Origin: Orthosia cruda | Lineage: Eukaryota > Arthropoda > Insecta > Lepidoptera > Noctuidae | Assembly (NCBI GenBank): GCA_964057195.1 | Contig: OZ059836.1 | Location: forward strand, 22,746,279-22,810,278 | DNA: 64,000 bases | Direction of reading: 5' to 3' | Position numbers and translations under genes: made by a program | Shown here: positions 23,103 through 33,245 of the stretch, in pieces | Numbering within the stretch: position 1 is the stretch's first letter | Layout: the number at the start of each line of letters is the position of its first letter | Notes under the pieces: generated by a model | Database searches by the model: none | The model's input: the letters and a program-made list of their open reading frames with translations, nothing else | Told to the model about the DNA's origin: nothing

Positions 23103-23610
23103 ATGTCCACAGAAGACTATAACGAATTTGCTGTTCTTATAACTAAGCAACAAAACAGCTACGAGAATATCAAAACTCTCCAGGCTAATTACGAAAAGGA
23201 TGCTGTGAGTAGAAAAACCATAGTACCTCAACAAGTGCAACGAATCTTTACAATTCTTATGGGATGAATTTCGAGCCAATCACAATGTCTTAAAGAAGTA
23301 TGAGACTGTCCAAGGAGACCATGAATACTTCAAAAAGGACATTTTCATCATAACAAAAAGCATGTTTGAAGAAACAATGCTATCAATGAGTCAACTACGA
23401 AACAAGTTGATAAACGAACCTGGAGTTTCGGGGATGCTACAACCAAAAATATCAGAAACTCCCGGAACACCGCAATTTGATACAGCTGGAGCCTTAACTT
23501 ATCGCAGTTCTGAGAAGAAACTAACAAATGCTCCTAGATGCATTGACAGATATCTATCGAGGTCATCTCAATATTCACATTCGCACCGGAGCAATTATCT
23601 GAACAAATGA
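23103..23610 (+). pseudogene. gag-like remnant of the LTR element
   Basis: A Met start at 23,103 gives MSTEDYNEFAVLITKQQ and continues to a TGA near 23,270. A second frame goes on with KKYETVQGDHEYFKKD and MFEETMLSMSQLRNKL to 23,610. The charged, helical character and position right after the leader suggest the N-terminal part of Gag. No zinc knuckle is present. One frameshift and a stop make it non-functional. Confidence 0.5.
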
Positions 23611-23728
23611 ACTGCATTGCCGGTATTATACCGAAAAGGTTAACACTACTTATCAAAACCAGCAATGGAGCTAACAACAAAAATATTTACAAAATTATTT
23701 ATGTCAAAGCCCGGATTACGAACAGTAC

Positions 23729-24679
23729 TTGCTATTTGAACTATATATCCCGTTACTAAGCGATGCCGAGTATACATTGTGTCACAATATAGCTATACCT
23801 AGACACCAAACTGCTGACCAATGTCAGGTGATAGCGACAACAACACAGTATATTGGAGTTAACTTCGCAAAGATCACCTACATACAGATGGAAGAGGTTG
23901 ATCTACAGCAATGTTCAACGATGATAGCGGACAACATTATTTGCCACGCCTCTTCAACTATCAGCAACTTGCATGGAGCCATGGCATCTTGCGAAGCCGA
24001 AATACTGAGTCAAAATGTACATTACATTACATACAATTGGGTACCTCAGCTATGTTCGGACTAATGGACAAAATTACAGAGACCAAACATATGGCTGTAT
24101 AACCGCATCGATGAGTGTATGACTCGCATTGTATGCGAGAATCAAATAACAACAACTGTCATAACAAAGGCGGGGCTCCTTGCCCTAGGTCAAGATTGCT
24201 TACAACATAAGGTTGTGACGATCTACTCACATAACGTTCTTAGTAGTAGTATCAATATTGGAATTACTTTGAAGGTGCCCACTTTAGAATCACCAAATGT
24301 TATGTGGAGCACATTCAAAAACACAAAATCCGTGCTACCCAACCTCAACTTATCTAATGAACACAAAATATTAGATATCCAGATAGCTGCACAAAAGGGA
24401 CGAGAGAGCCTACCTTACTAGTTAAGTGTCCACGACATTGGCAACTACGCCATAAGCACTTTGCTGGTGGGAGGAATCGTTTGCGCTATAATAGTGTGGC
24501 GACTAAGAAGATATTATCTAGAAGCACGCAAGAAGAGCCATACTTCGACGGCCAACAGGAATCGAGAGAGGACGGAGGATATAGAACTGAAGGACATTCC
24601 TATCTACGGTAAAATAAGAAGTGGACCCTCATCGAGCAACCGTCTACAGCAATCAGCAGCAACAAGATTCAAACTTTGA
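23729..24679 (+). pseudogene. Envelope-like remnant with C-terminal membrane anchor
   Basis: Three successive frames (23,729-24,064; 24,119-24,421; 24,461-24,679) carry many Cys residues and, at the end, MLVGGIVCAIIVWRLRRYYL, a membrane-spanning segment followed by a basic, polar tail of about 50 residues. A Cys-rich ectodomain, an anchor and a short tail just before the 3' LTR are what an insect retroelement Env looks like. I do not recognise the family with certainty. Stops at 24,065 and 24,419 break it. Confidence 0.5.
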
Positions 24680-24852
24680 ATTATTAAGTATTTGAGAATT
24701 TATGTAATTTCATGGTTATTGTTTAGATTATTTAAGCATTATTTAAGTTCTTGTTTACTGTTTACATAACTTATGTTTTATATAATTTTATAATTGTCTA
24801 TTTGAATTGTAATTGAAGTGATATGAGCACGTCTACCTTTCCCTCGGGAGCA

Positions 24853-25109
24853 TGTACGAGCCAATAATGCTCATACAGTAAAAGTACGCTTATTTAAGTA
24901 CTGCACAATATTAAATAAATCAGTCGTAACTAAAACACCGACACACGCTAATTTGTGTGTTGACGTAACTCAACATTAAGTGCGGCTCAGGTTACTAGCA
25001 ACAACCTAAAACTGTGTCTTTAATATATATTTGGAACATAACAGTGGTTTGGTGTTAAAAAATCTGTACAACTACCGGGTTACTCGGCAACGACGAGAAA
25101 ACCCCAACA
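24853..25109 (+). repeat. 3' LTR (257 bp)
   Basis: Matches the 5' LTR from TGTACGAGCC to CCCCAACA with an additional internal segment. The target copy AATGG follows directly. Confidence 0.9.
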
Positions 25110-25974
25110 AATGGTGAAACCCCAACAAAATACTTTTGGTAAAACTTTACAATGCCATGCACAGATATATTTAATGGTAAAGACCATTAAAAGTGTCTCT
25201 AGAGTTCTGTATAACTTTTCCCAGAAGCTTCGCCCTCGTTAACGTCGAAAATTATCCGACGGGAACGAGCTACCAGGATCGCATGCAGGATAAAAACGTC
25301 CTAATCCCGGTCTTGGTCCAGAAGTGTGTGCAATTTAATTTACACACGAACATCGAAACAAAGACTTCGAAGATAGACGAAATATCGGACGTAGATATTT
25401 ATTATATCAGTAAGATTAACAATAAGACGAGTAACTTCTTAAGGATTGTGTACCCTTATTTTCAAAAGAATAGCAATTGAGCAAAATCTGAGCAAGGGAC
25501 ATCCCTACAAGCTTGTTGACTTCATTTTAATTATGACTCTTGTACTTTTCCAGATGTAGTTTATATTTTTTGTGATAATTTTAAACGTACTGTAAAGGAA
25601 ATTATTTGCAATTATTGACTTTCACTTCGTGTATTGAATTTTAATTATATAAAGAAAAGTACAGATATATTTGCGAGCAAATAAGAATTTAAGCACCTAT
25701 TAACATTGTGCAGGGGCTACCTGCACTAAAAAAATATATCCCGGCTTATAAATAAAAAAATTGACCCACCCCATCGAGTGGGGTATTGTTGTTTAGAACG
25801 ATATTTACAGTATTTTTTATTTTAAAAATATTGGTAAACAAAGGAATGAGAAGCTGCCAAAGTCAGCTTTATTTACAAAATTTTGTTCCGATAAATTTTT
25901 TCATCTTCCCATTGACCTATAAACTTGAAATTTGGTGATAATGTTATAACTTATATTTTACCAACAAATACCAA
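25110..25974. other. End of unit 1, with a duplicated open frame
   Basis: An open frame at 25,193-25,480 (MSLEFCITFPRSFALVNVEN...) has a homologue at 47,049-47,261 in unit 3. I count about three synonymous and ten or more non-synonymous differences between the two, so it does not look constrained. Matches to units 2 and 3 end near 25,700 after AAGCACCTATTA. No gene is called. Confidence 0.5.
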
Positions 25975-26789
25975 TCTATACTAATATTATAAAGAGGTAA
26001 AGTTTGTGGGTTTGTGAGTTTGTGAGTTTGTGACGTTGTAAGGGGTAATCTCTGGATCTACTGAACCGATTTTGAAAATTCTTTCACCAGTAGAAAGCTA
26101 CATTATTCCTGAGTGTCATAGGCTATAATAAATTTTCAAAAATATTAGAGATCCTTATGAAAATTGCAATAATGTAAATCAAGGTAGGAAAAGTAGGCAG
26201 GGTAGGCAGGATAGGCAGGGTAGGCAGGATAGGCATGGTAGGCAGGGTAGGCAGCAAAGGCAGGGTAGGCAGGGTAGGCAGGGTAGGCAGGGTAGGCAGG
26301 ATAGGCAGGGTAGGCAGGATAGGCAGGGTAGGCAGGATAGGCAGGGTAGGCAGGATAGGCAGGGTAGGCAGGAAAGGCAGGGTAGGCAGGGTGGGCAGGG
26401 TAGGCAGGATAGGCAGGATAGGCAGGGTAGGCAGGAAATGCAGGGTAGGCAGGATAGGCAGGGTAGGCAGGAAAGGCAGGGTAGGCAGGATAGGTAGGGT
26501 AGGCAGGGTAGGCTGGGTAGGCAGGGTAGGCAGGGTAGGCATGGTAAGCAGAGTAGGCAGGGTAGGCAGGGTAGGCAGGGTAGGCAGGATAGGCAGGGTA
26601 GGCAGGATAGGCAGGGTAGGCAGGGTAGGGGCAGGGTAGGCAGGGTAGGCTGGGTAGGCAGGGTAGGCAGGGTAGGGGCAGGGCAGGCATGGTAGGCAGG
26701 GTAGGCATGGTAGGCAGGATAGGCAAGGTAGGCAGGGTAGCCAGGGTAGGTAGGCAATTGACGGGAGCGAAGCCCCGAGGGTCAGCTAG
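25975..26789 (+). mobile_element. Helitron (Lep1-like) with internal minisatellite
   Basis: Starts TCTATACTAATATTATAAAG after A and ends GGGTCAGCTAG before T, with the GGGAGCGAAGCCCC hairpin-like motif just inside the 3' end. The first 200 bp include GATCTACTGAACCGATTTTG, and the rest is a minisatellite. No Rep/helicase frame. It sits between units 1 and 2. Confidence 0.75.
26185..26755. repeat. Minisatellite of 10/20-bp units, GGTAGGCAGG(G/A)TAGGCAGG
   Basis: About 570 bp of GGTAGGCAGG-type units with alternating GGGTAGGCAG and GATAGGCAG variants. The long open frames on both strands (VGRVGRVG, PTLPTLP, PAYPAY, LPCLPC types) are artefacts of the repeat. Like the array at 6.4 kb it lies next to a Helitron 3' end. 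Confidence 0.92.
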
Positions 26790-26849
26790 TATATTGATAA
26801 ATCAGTAGTTTTATTTGAAATGAGCTCATTTTTTCTGTAACTTGATTTT

Positions 26850-26907
26850 ACGGTTTGGTACGGAACCCTAAATGTGCGAAGGCCGACAAGCACTTGGTCG
26901 GTATTTT
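26850..26907. repeat. Fragment of the GGTACGGAACCC repeat
   Basis: GGTTTGGTACGGAACCCTAA followed by GCCGACAAGCACTTGGTCGG matches the ends of the repeat at 1-275. It abuts the left edge of unit 2, which starts at about 26,908. Confidence 0.5.
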
Positions 26908-27109
26908 TACATAATTCGAGAATTTTATTTATTAAATTGAGACTATAGAACCGATACAAATTGAAAGTACACTTCGATTTCGTATTTTTGTTTTGAAAGT
27001 ATATTTGAAAATACAATGGAAAAGTTAAGTTACTTAAATATGGACTTCTTGATTACTGTTTACTTTTGTAGGAAATTTTCCATGCCTGACGATATCTTGA
27101 CAAAATACA

Positions 27110-27699
27110 AAGGATCTCTCAGTGATCATTTCGTAGGGTAAATAAGTATGGGCACGTCACAATTGCGGCGATAAGGCCGCTCTTTGTGGAATGGCTTGAG
27201 AGGCGCCACGGAGTCCTCATCTGTTCAGGATAAGTCGGGTGGAAATACCCGGGTGTGCACCATTGTGTGGATCGCTCGGAGGACACGGTGGACCATAAGG
27301 TGGAGGTCTACCCCGCTTGGGCAGAGCACAACCACCAGTGTCCTTGTGGAGGCAATTAGCGGTGTTGACTTCTTCCATCCGGCCCAGGTTCAGGCCATGG
27401 CACGGAGCGAGAGGGAAGCTGTCACCTCCTTCTGCGAAGCAGTAATTATCGCGAAGGGTGAAGTGACACGCGTGAGGGACGCAACGGAGACGTTCTGACG
27501 CCCCTAGCCACCGCAGGAAACTCCCTGGGCCTCGGGAGTCGCAAGCGAATTCTTGGACACCGTAGGCGCGGGCTTGCAGACGGTGAGTAATGGGTAGCCC
27601 GATTCCCGATTCGACGGCGCGTAGTGTTCCACGCGCGCCTCAAAAATATGTCAGCAAAACTGACGGGGTCTGCTAGGGCCGATGCCTGTCTGGGTCGCA
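27110..27699 (+). pseudogene. R1-clade non-LTR 3' end (unit 2), interrupted by Jockey
   Basis: Frames give VLVEAISGVDFFHP, QAMARSEREAVTSFCEAV and RVRDATETF, the C-terminal tail after the Cys/His motif of R1/TRAS-type ORF2. This copy keeps a segment missing from units 1 and 3. The 3' UTR is split: it continues at 31,553-31,712 after the Jockey insertion, ending in CACCCAAAAAAAAGGGC. Confidence 0.7.
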
Positions 27700-28401
27700 G
27701 AAAAACTTGGCTTCGTCGGAGCGTCAGTGAAACCTCTTAAGTCACGCAGTGGTGACAATCCCTGTCCACCCTTTCTGGTGCAGCTACAAGCAGGAGCTGA
27801 TATTACAAAATTTCGGCAAATAAAGTACCTGTGTAACTGTGTGGTGACCATCAGCAAATTCAAGCCCAATCGATCTCATGGCACCCAATGCTTTCGATGT
27901 CAAGAGTTCGGCCATGCATCCGTCAACTGCAACAAGCCCCCACGCTGTGTGAAGTGTGTTGCTCCTCATGCAACTGCTACTTGTACGAAGACTGACCGTG
28001 CTGAACCTGCTCATTGCTGTAACTGTAATGAAGCCCACCCAGCAAACTACAGGAAGTGCAGGATACGACTGGCGTATCTTGAAAGCATCGAAAAGAAGAA
28101 GGCTTTAGAGCGTAAGCCTGTACCTGCAATACTGCAATCGAAGACAATGCCTCCGGCGAATCCTTCAAGCCTGATGTTTCGGCCAACGTCAGCGTGGCCT
28201 ACTGCAGGTTCTTGCAACGTGGCATCAGTGAACAACCAGATTCCCAGTGATCATCTTAAGACCGACCTTAATGATGAGACTACAAATCAAATGCTAGATA
28301 TTTTACTAATTTTAAGAAATATAAAGTCCCAATTTTCTGCTTGCACGTCCTGGTTAGAAAAGGTCATGCTCATAATCACTCTTCTTGGTGAACATGTTTA
28401 A
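27700..28401 (+). pseudogene. Jockey ORF1 (Gag-like), N-terminally truncated
   Basis: The surviving 234 codons contain CPPFLVQLQAGADITKFR and YLCNCVVTISKFKP, the PRE/C2HC region of Jockey ORF1, followed by CFRCQEFGHASVNCNKPPRC, CVKC...HATATC and CNCNEAHPANYRKC. These are tandem CCHC zinc knuckles that bind the element RNA. The apparent Met at 27,682 lies in the R1 target DNA, so the true start is lost with the 5' end. The stop TAA is at 28,399-28,401. The frame is otherwise open. Confidence 0.8.
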
Positions 28402-31214
28402 TATCATGGAACTCCGATGGAGTACGCTTAAAATTTAATGAACTGCTGGATTTGGCGGTGAGTGTTTTATCTGTCGACATTATTGGTATTTGTGAAACCA
28501 GATTAACCTCTAACTTAAATTTAAATACACCTGGTTTTACCTGCCACCGCCAAGACAAACATCACTCTGGCCGTGGGCAGGGAGTTGCTATACTTGTAAG
28601 AAAAGATTTGGATCATTCGGTTCTAACTGTCCCTAACACCACAAATATTGAGGCTATCGGTATAGCTATCAACATATCAGGAATCGAACATATCATCTTT
28701 TCCATTTATCAATCACCCAACCTACCAATGCTTCGTAGTGACATAGAGTTACTGTTTGGCTTGGGTTCCCATGTTGTCATAATGGGAGACTTTAATGCCA
28801 ACCACTCGCACTGGCTCAGTAGCTATACTAACACGCGAGGCAGAACTCTCTTTAACCACATGCTCGAATCTGACTACATCATACACACCCCTAGCTTACC
28901 TACCCAAGTTAATTATTGCTCCAATCGCAGACCAACGAGCCCGGACTTGGTGCTGTCTTTGAATGTAAACTACATTAGCGAGGTCGAAACTGTGATAGCT
29001 TTGTCATCTAACCATTACCCCCTATTCTTTACCATTGGAGGTACACTGTGTCGTAAGGCAAAATCTCGTTACTTTAAATTTAACTGCGCAAATTGGAACA
29101 AGTATCGTTCCTATCTCAATAAAAACATTAAACTTGATTCGGAAACACTCAAATCTGAAAACGACATTCATACTGCCATTGTTCATTTGCAGAAATCTAT
29201 TATTGATGCTAGAGACTCTTCCATACCATCTACTTCTACTGTATTTAGTGATAATAGCACAAGACTTCCTCGGTATATTAAATATTTAATTCGCTACAAA
29301 AATTATCTTCGTCGTCATGAGCAGAATCTGCCTAGCGGTTACCTTAAAAGAATTAATCGTAGTAATATAAACACCCTGCAAAAATATATAAATGCGAATA
29401 TCAGAAATTATGTCGATAGCGTATGGAATGCAAAACTGGCAAAGGTTGATAATCCCAGTCAAGATATTTGGCGTCTAACTAAATCCCTCAAGCCTAGATC
29501 TACCGATATACCCCCCCTTAAACTTACAGATGGGTCCCTTACGGCTAGCACGACTGAACAATGTAATGCTTTAGCAAATGCGTTTTACAAAAATATGAGC
29601 CTTACAACAAACTGGTCTTGTGACTCTGAGCTCCAGGATAAGGTATCAAATTCCATGTCAGTCATAAACACCTATAATTTCACTTCCGACTATATAAAGC
29701 AAATAAGGCCATTTGAGATTCGTAAAGCGCTGACAAAGCTTAAATCGCGTAAATCTGCCAGTCATGACGAAATCCATAACTTACTCCTAAAGAACTTGCC
29801 ACAGAGGGCGATAGTCTATATTACGAAAATTTTCAACGGTTGTCTTGGTCTAGGCTATTTCCCAAGTATCTGGAAAAAAGCTAAAATCATACCAATTAAG
29901 AAACCCGGCAAAGACAGTACATTTCCCGTAAATTACCGTCCGATAAGTTTGTTACCTTCTGTTGGCAAACTTTTTGAGTCTGTAATTTATACCAGACTAT
30001 TAGGTGCCACTGAGCAGTCTTTGATCCAGGAGCAGTTTGGTTTTCGTGCTACTCACTCAACTACTCAACAGCTGGCCAGGGTGACTGAACACATATCTCA
30101 TCACTTAAATCTCGGTCAATCCACGGGTATGTTCCTGCTAGATATTGAAAAAGCATTTGATACTGTGTGGCACGAAGGCCTGCTGCACAAATTACGTACT
30201 CTTAAGGTGCCCATGCCTCTCATAAAACTTATCCAGTCGTATCTTACGGATCGCAAATTCCTAGTTTTCATTGGAGAAACCACATCATCACCCCAAAAGG
30301 TACCAGCTGGCGTTCCGCAAGGTTCAATCATCGGGCCTTTTTTATTTCTCCTGTTCTTGAATGATATCCCTATCCAACCCAGAACCAAACTAGCTTGCTT
30401 CGCTGACGATACTGCCTCATACACCTCTTCGGATGATACCGATCTGATCATAGGTCGTCTTCAATATTCTATTGACTTACTTTTGGACTATTTCAAGAAA
30501 TGGAAACTCAAAATAAATGAGGATAAGACGGAAGCTATTTTCTTCTCTCGTGCTAGGCAACCCCCTTCAAGAACTTTGAAAGTTGCAGGCCGTGTAGTAC
30601 CTTGGAGGACTTGTGTGCGTTATCTGGGTATCAAAATGGATAATCGACTAAACTGGTCCAAGCATATTTCTGATCTACGTGTGAAGGGCGCCCAAGCACT
30701 TGGTGCTTTAAGCCCTGTACTTAATCGTAAAAGCAAATTAAGTAGCAGTACGAAACTGAGGATTTATACTACACTTGTCCGTCCGTGTATAACATACGCT
30801 AGTCCCGTCTGGAGTAGCACATGTCTCTCTAACCATCAATTATTGCAAGTTATTCAGAATAAAGCCGTAAAAATATCCTATAACACTAAATTTAAAACAA
30901 ATCTAAAGAAACTACATAAACATATTAAACTTCCCTTATTATTCAATCACATAATTAAAATATCATCAAGATTTTATGAAAAGAACAAAATTAATACCTC
31001 TAACCCCCTGATCTCAAATTTATGTTCATCAACACTGGACAAATTACCATATGTCGATAGTTACGGCACTTACCGCCTACCGCATCACTATCTTTTGTTC
31101 CCACCAACTGAGGTGCGAGCGACCAGCGGCTTGACCCCTGAGAGGCTCGGTGCCGCCCCGGCCCCGGCCGCTATAGCACGGGAGCGCGGGCGGCAGGGAG
31201 GCTCCGTCCGCTGA
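28392..31214 (+). CDS. Jockey ORF2: AP-like endonuclease and reverse transcriptase
   Basis: The frame is open from 28,392 (after a TGA) to the stop at 31,214, overlapping the ORF1 end. No ATG lies near the conserved start (ISWNSDGVRLKFNELLDL); an out-of-frame ATG at 28,394 suggests restart or a small indel. Residue numbers count from 28,452. The endonuclease spans about 1-200, with GICETRL, GDFNANHSHW (near 112) and SPDLVLS. The usual Ser-Asp-His is SSNHYP here (Asn at about 187, codon AAC). The RT spans about 430-720, with KPGKDS, NYRPISLLPSVGKL, QFGFR, LLDIEKAFDTVW, GVPQGSIIGP and FADD at 30,399-30,410. The last 35 residues are encoded by an unusually GC-rich stretch. Confidence 0.9.
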   Translation, partial: TCLISWNSDGVRLKFNELLDLAVSVLSVDIIGICETRLTSNLNLNTPGFTCHRQDKHHSGRGQGVAILVRKDLDHSVLTVPNTTNIEAIGIAINISGIEHIIFSIYQSPNLPMLRSDIELLFGLGSHVVIMGDFNANHSHWLSSYTNTRGRTLFNHMLESDYIIHTPSLPTQVNYCSNRRPTSPDLVLSLNVNYISEVETVIALSSNHYPLFFTIGGTLCRKAKSRYFKFNCANWNKYRSYLNKNIKLDSETLKSENDIHTAIVHLQKSIIDARDSSIPSTSTVFSDNSTRLPRYIKYLIRYKNYLRRHEQNLPSGYLKRINRSNINTLQKYINANIRNYVDSVWNAKLAKVDNPSQDIWRLTKSLKPRSTDIPPLKLTDGSLTASTTEQCNALANAFYKNMSLTTNWSCDSELQDKVSNSMSVINTYNFTSDYIKQIRPFEIRKALTKLKSRKSASHDEIHNLLLKNLPQRAIVYITKIFNGCLGLGYFPSIWKKAKIIPIKKPGKDSTFPVNYRPISLLPSVGKLFESVIYTRLLGATEQSLIQEQFGFRATHSTTQQLARVTEHISHHLNLGQSTGMFLLDIEKAFDTVWHEGLLHKLRTLKVPMPLIKLIQSYLTDRKFLVFIGETTSSPQKVPAGVPQGSIIGPFLFLLFLNDIPIQPRTKLACFADDTASYTSSDDTDLIIGRLQYSIDLLLDYFKKWKLKINEDKTEAIFFSRARQPPSRTLKVAGRVVPWRTCVRYLGIKMDNRLNWSKHISDLRVKGAQALGALSPVLNRKSKLSSSTKLRIYTTLVRPCITYASPVWSSTCLSNHQLLQVIQNKAVKISYNTKFKTNLKKLHKHIKLPLLFNHIIKISSRFYEKNKINTSNPLISNLCSSTLDKLPYVDSYGTYRLPHHYLLFPPTEVRATSGLTPERLGAAPAPAAIARERGRQGGSVR

Positions 31215-31714
31215 TCATTGACTGGTCGCACGGCTACTGATATTTTTAGTTTACCGTGCGATCAGCTAATATCTACTTATATGTTTTTGTTTTGTCCTAC
31301 CTACATGCAAATAGCAAAATTATAATGCCTCAAATAATTTGCAAAAATCATAATGAAATATTATTGTTGTTTAAATTATAAGTTGAAATCAGTTCAAAAT
31401 TAATGTGTTTAATAAACTTTGAAAGGCGAATGTTTTGTAGCCTCATAAAGTGTTCTGATAAATGTGTTAATGTATCTTCTAGGGTAAGTGCATATTTGTT
31501 AAAAAAAAAAAAAACTTCATGCTAAATAAAGATCTTTGAAAATGAATGAAAATGTCTGGGTCGCGGATAAATTGGAAAGAGAGTTACTGCGGCCCTGGCA
31601 CAAGCAACTGAAGGAACACGGGTGAGTTTTAGTCAGTAAAAGTCTGACACGCCCTCCCACTTCACCCAGAGCGGACGAAGTCATTGGATAGTTTTCCACC
31701 CAAAAAAAAGGGCA

Positions 31715-32868
31715 AATATGTATAAGCTTTCTGTAATTCTATCTCAAGCATTAGAGTAATTTTTATGTGACTTAAAACTTGCCTTTTTTACGCAGGATTA
31801 TGTTATCCAAAATATAATAAATTACATACAAATTGGCTGCAACCCTGGTGAGTTTTTTTTAGATGAGGTAGAGAGCGGTTTTCTTAAATGGGTGTAATCA
31901 AATTGACCTTTATGATCTTGTATTTAAAATATTTGCTCTAATAATTTTATTTAAATATAAGTACTTAACTGTACTGATGTCTATCTTGTGACCATACATA
32001 TGATGACCACATAAATAAACATTAGATATCTAAATTATGGAGAAAATTATGAAATTGTGGCGTTCATTGTTTTTGTTTGACATTCCTCTTATCTCGTAAA
32101 CAAGTTATTAAAACTGGACCTAAATTGGCACATCTTGTATATCTCATTATGCGGAACCAGTTCTCGACAACCAAAAACGAAATTCGAATCTTTTTACTCA
32201 TTACAGTTTTTATGATATTTATGTAAGTATGAAATATAAATTATAAAAATTATGGAGTCAGTAAAAAGTGTGTAATTAAGGGAAGTTTTTATTCAACCAT
32301 AAATATGAGACTTGTTTATATAAATACACGTTTAGTAAGTGTACAGTTACAGTAAAGTATTGATTTGATGGATAGGGACACGAACATTTAAGTGGGTTGG
32401 ATGTTCTGATAAAGGTATTTCACTGAACGAATGGCCGTTCAGTGAAATTCGGCAATAGTGCCATTAGGCTGAACTAAACGCATAACAAATATCTTTTACG
32501 GTATCCTGTAACAGAGGGAGTGGAAGGGTAGGCGCTTCTGATAGGAAAGTTCATCGAACTTATGATTACGCCTCCGGGACGCATTTTATTATCACGAGCA
32601 ATAAAGTTTCAATGATAACGGCGATGAATGCCGATAGGAATCAATTATACAGTGATTTATAGCCGGCTAATGCAAACTTGTACAACTTTTTTGTTTTTTA
32701 TTGCCTGTTGATTTTGCTTTGATGCAAAAAGTGTGAGTTCTGTGGTGGGAATAGAATAACACTTTCTATTTGAGTTATGTGACTGTCACGAAGAAAATCA
32801 GATAGTTAGCTAGGTTTTCTATTTTATCTACCTGATGTCATCAACTCATCACTGGAATGCAAATTCAT
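31715..32868. other. Unit 2 sequence without gene
   Basis: Aligns to 18,512-20,966 of unit 1 minus its RTE and MULE insertions, including their empty target sites near 31,937 and 32,626. Only the small hairpin at 32,418 is special to this unit. Confidence 0.65.
32418..32447. repeat. Perfect 12-bp-arm hairpin, unit 2 only
   Basis: TTTCACTGAACG, a 6-nt loop, then CGTTCAGTGAAA. Units 1 and 3 have only one arm-like copy (near 19,553 and 45,070), so the left arm looks like an inverted copy of the right arm. Confidence 0.75.
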
Positions 32869-33082
32869 TTTATTTACTAATATTAGAAATACGAAAGTAT
32901 GGATGGATGTATATCTGTTACAGTGTTACAATCACGCCAGAACGGCTGAACGGTTCTGGATGAAATTTGGCACAAAGATAGATTATAGTCTGGAATAGCA
33001 CATACGCTTTTTATCACAGTATAATGCTCCCTTGGGATGATAAAACACTTTTCACGCGGGCGAAGCCACTAGCAGAAGCTAG
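32869..33082 (+). mobile_element. Short Helitron, unit 2 copy
   Basis: Counterpart of 20,967-21,175 with TACTAATATTAGAAATACGA at the start and AGCAGAAGCTAG at the end, next to T. Confidence 0.6.
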
Positions 33083-33102
33083 TTCTGATATAGATTGACT
33101 TA

Positions 33103-33231
33103 GGCTCTAGACAGACGGACTGCATATCGATTGCAATAAAACTGCAAACCAACCGAGCAGTTTGTTTGCAGTTTTATTGCAGTCGTACTAACCGCATTCA
33201 AACTGCATAATTGCAGTCGGAGTGCAGTGCC
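33103..33231. mobile_element. PIF/Harbinger-like MITE (unit 2, internally shortened)
   Basis: Left end GGCTCTAGACAGACGGACTG after TTA. The right arm lacks the CAGTCCGTCTGTCTAGAG segment seen in units 1 and 3 and ends GTGCAGTGCC before TTA. The RTE insertion begins 10 bp further on. Confidence 0.65.
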
Positions 33232-33245
33232 TTACTCTCATCATT

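Larger units (their letters stand above)
22459..25109 (+). mobile_element. LTR retrotransposon, deletion derivative lacking pol
   Basis: Direct terminal repeats start TGTACGAGCCAATAATGCTC and end CAACA. A 5-bp target AATGG flanks the element (22,454-22,458; 25,110-25,114), and unit 3 near 46,991 has no insertion. The inside is only about 2.2 kb. It has a tRNA-Tyr primer site, a short gag-like frame and reading frames ending in a membrane anchor, but no protease, RT, RNase H or integrase. BEL/Pao or Ty3/gypsy origin cannot be settled without RT. Confidence 0.9.
14748..25700. repeat. Segmental duplication unit 1
   Basis: Homology with unit 3 starts at AGATACATTTTG (14,768; 42,396) and continues through tRNA copy A, the R1 fragment, the Helitron, the Harbinger-like MITE, tRNA copy B and the CR1-like junction near 25,690. 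Unit-specific insertions are RTE (18,758), MULE (19,742) and an LTR element (22,459). About 2 kb at 15.5-17.5 kb are absent from unit 3. Unit 2 matches from about 17,830 onward. Confidence 0.85.
27700..31552 (+). mobile_element. Jockey-clade non-LTR retrotransposon, 5'-truncated
   Basis: The 3.85-kb insertion splits the R1 3' UTR. TGTCTGGGTCGC occurs at 27,687-27,698 and 31,553-31,564 as target duplication, and unit 1 has the unsplit site at 18,352. It contains the 3' part of ORF1 with zinc knuckles, a full EN-RT ORF2, a 3' UTR with an A-run at 31,501-31,514 and a short GAAAATGAATGAAAATG tail. ORF2 is uninterrupted over more than 900 codons, making this one of the younger elements in the window. 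Confidence 0.9.

Noticed and set aside
6371..26755. CRISPR-like arrays
   Set aside because: The regular repeats have no unique spacers; they are minisatellites in a eukaryotic genome.
26123..26757. Several 130-190-residue open frames on both strands
   Set aside because: Translations of the GGTAGGCAGG minisatellite in different frames; low complexity, no start context, overlapping on both strands.
27184..27498. Independent small gene in unit 2
   Set aside because: The frame is the R1-type C-terminal tail, present in broken form in the other two units.
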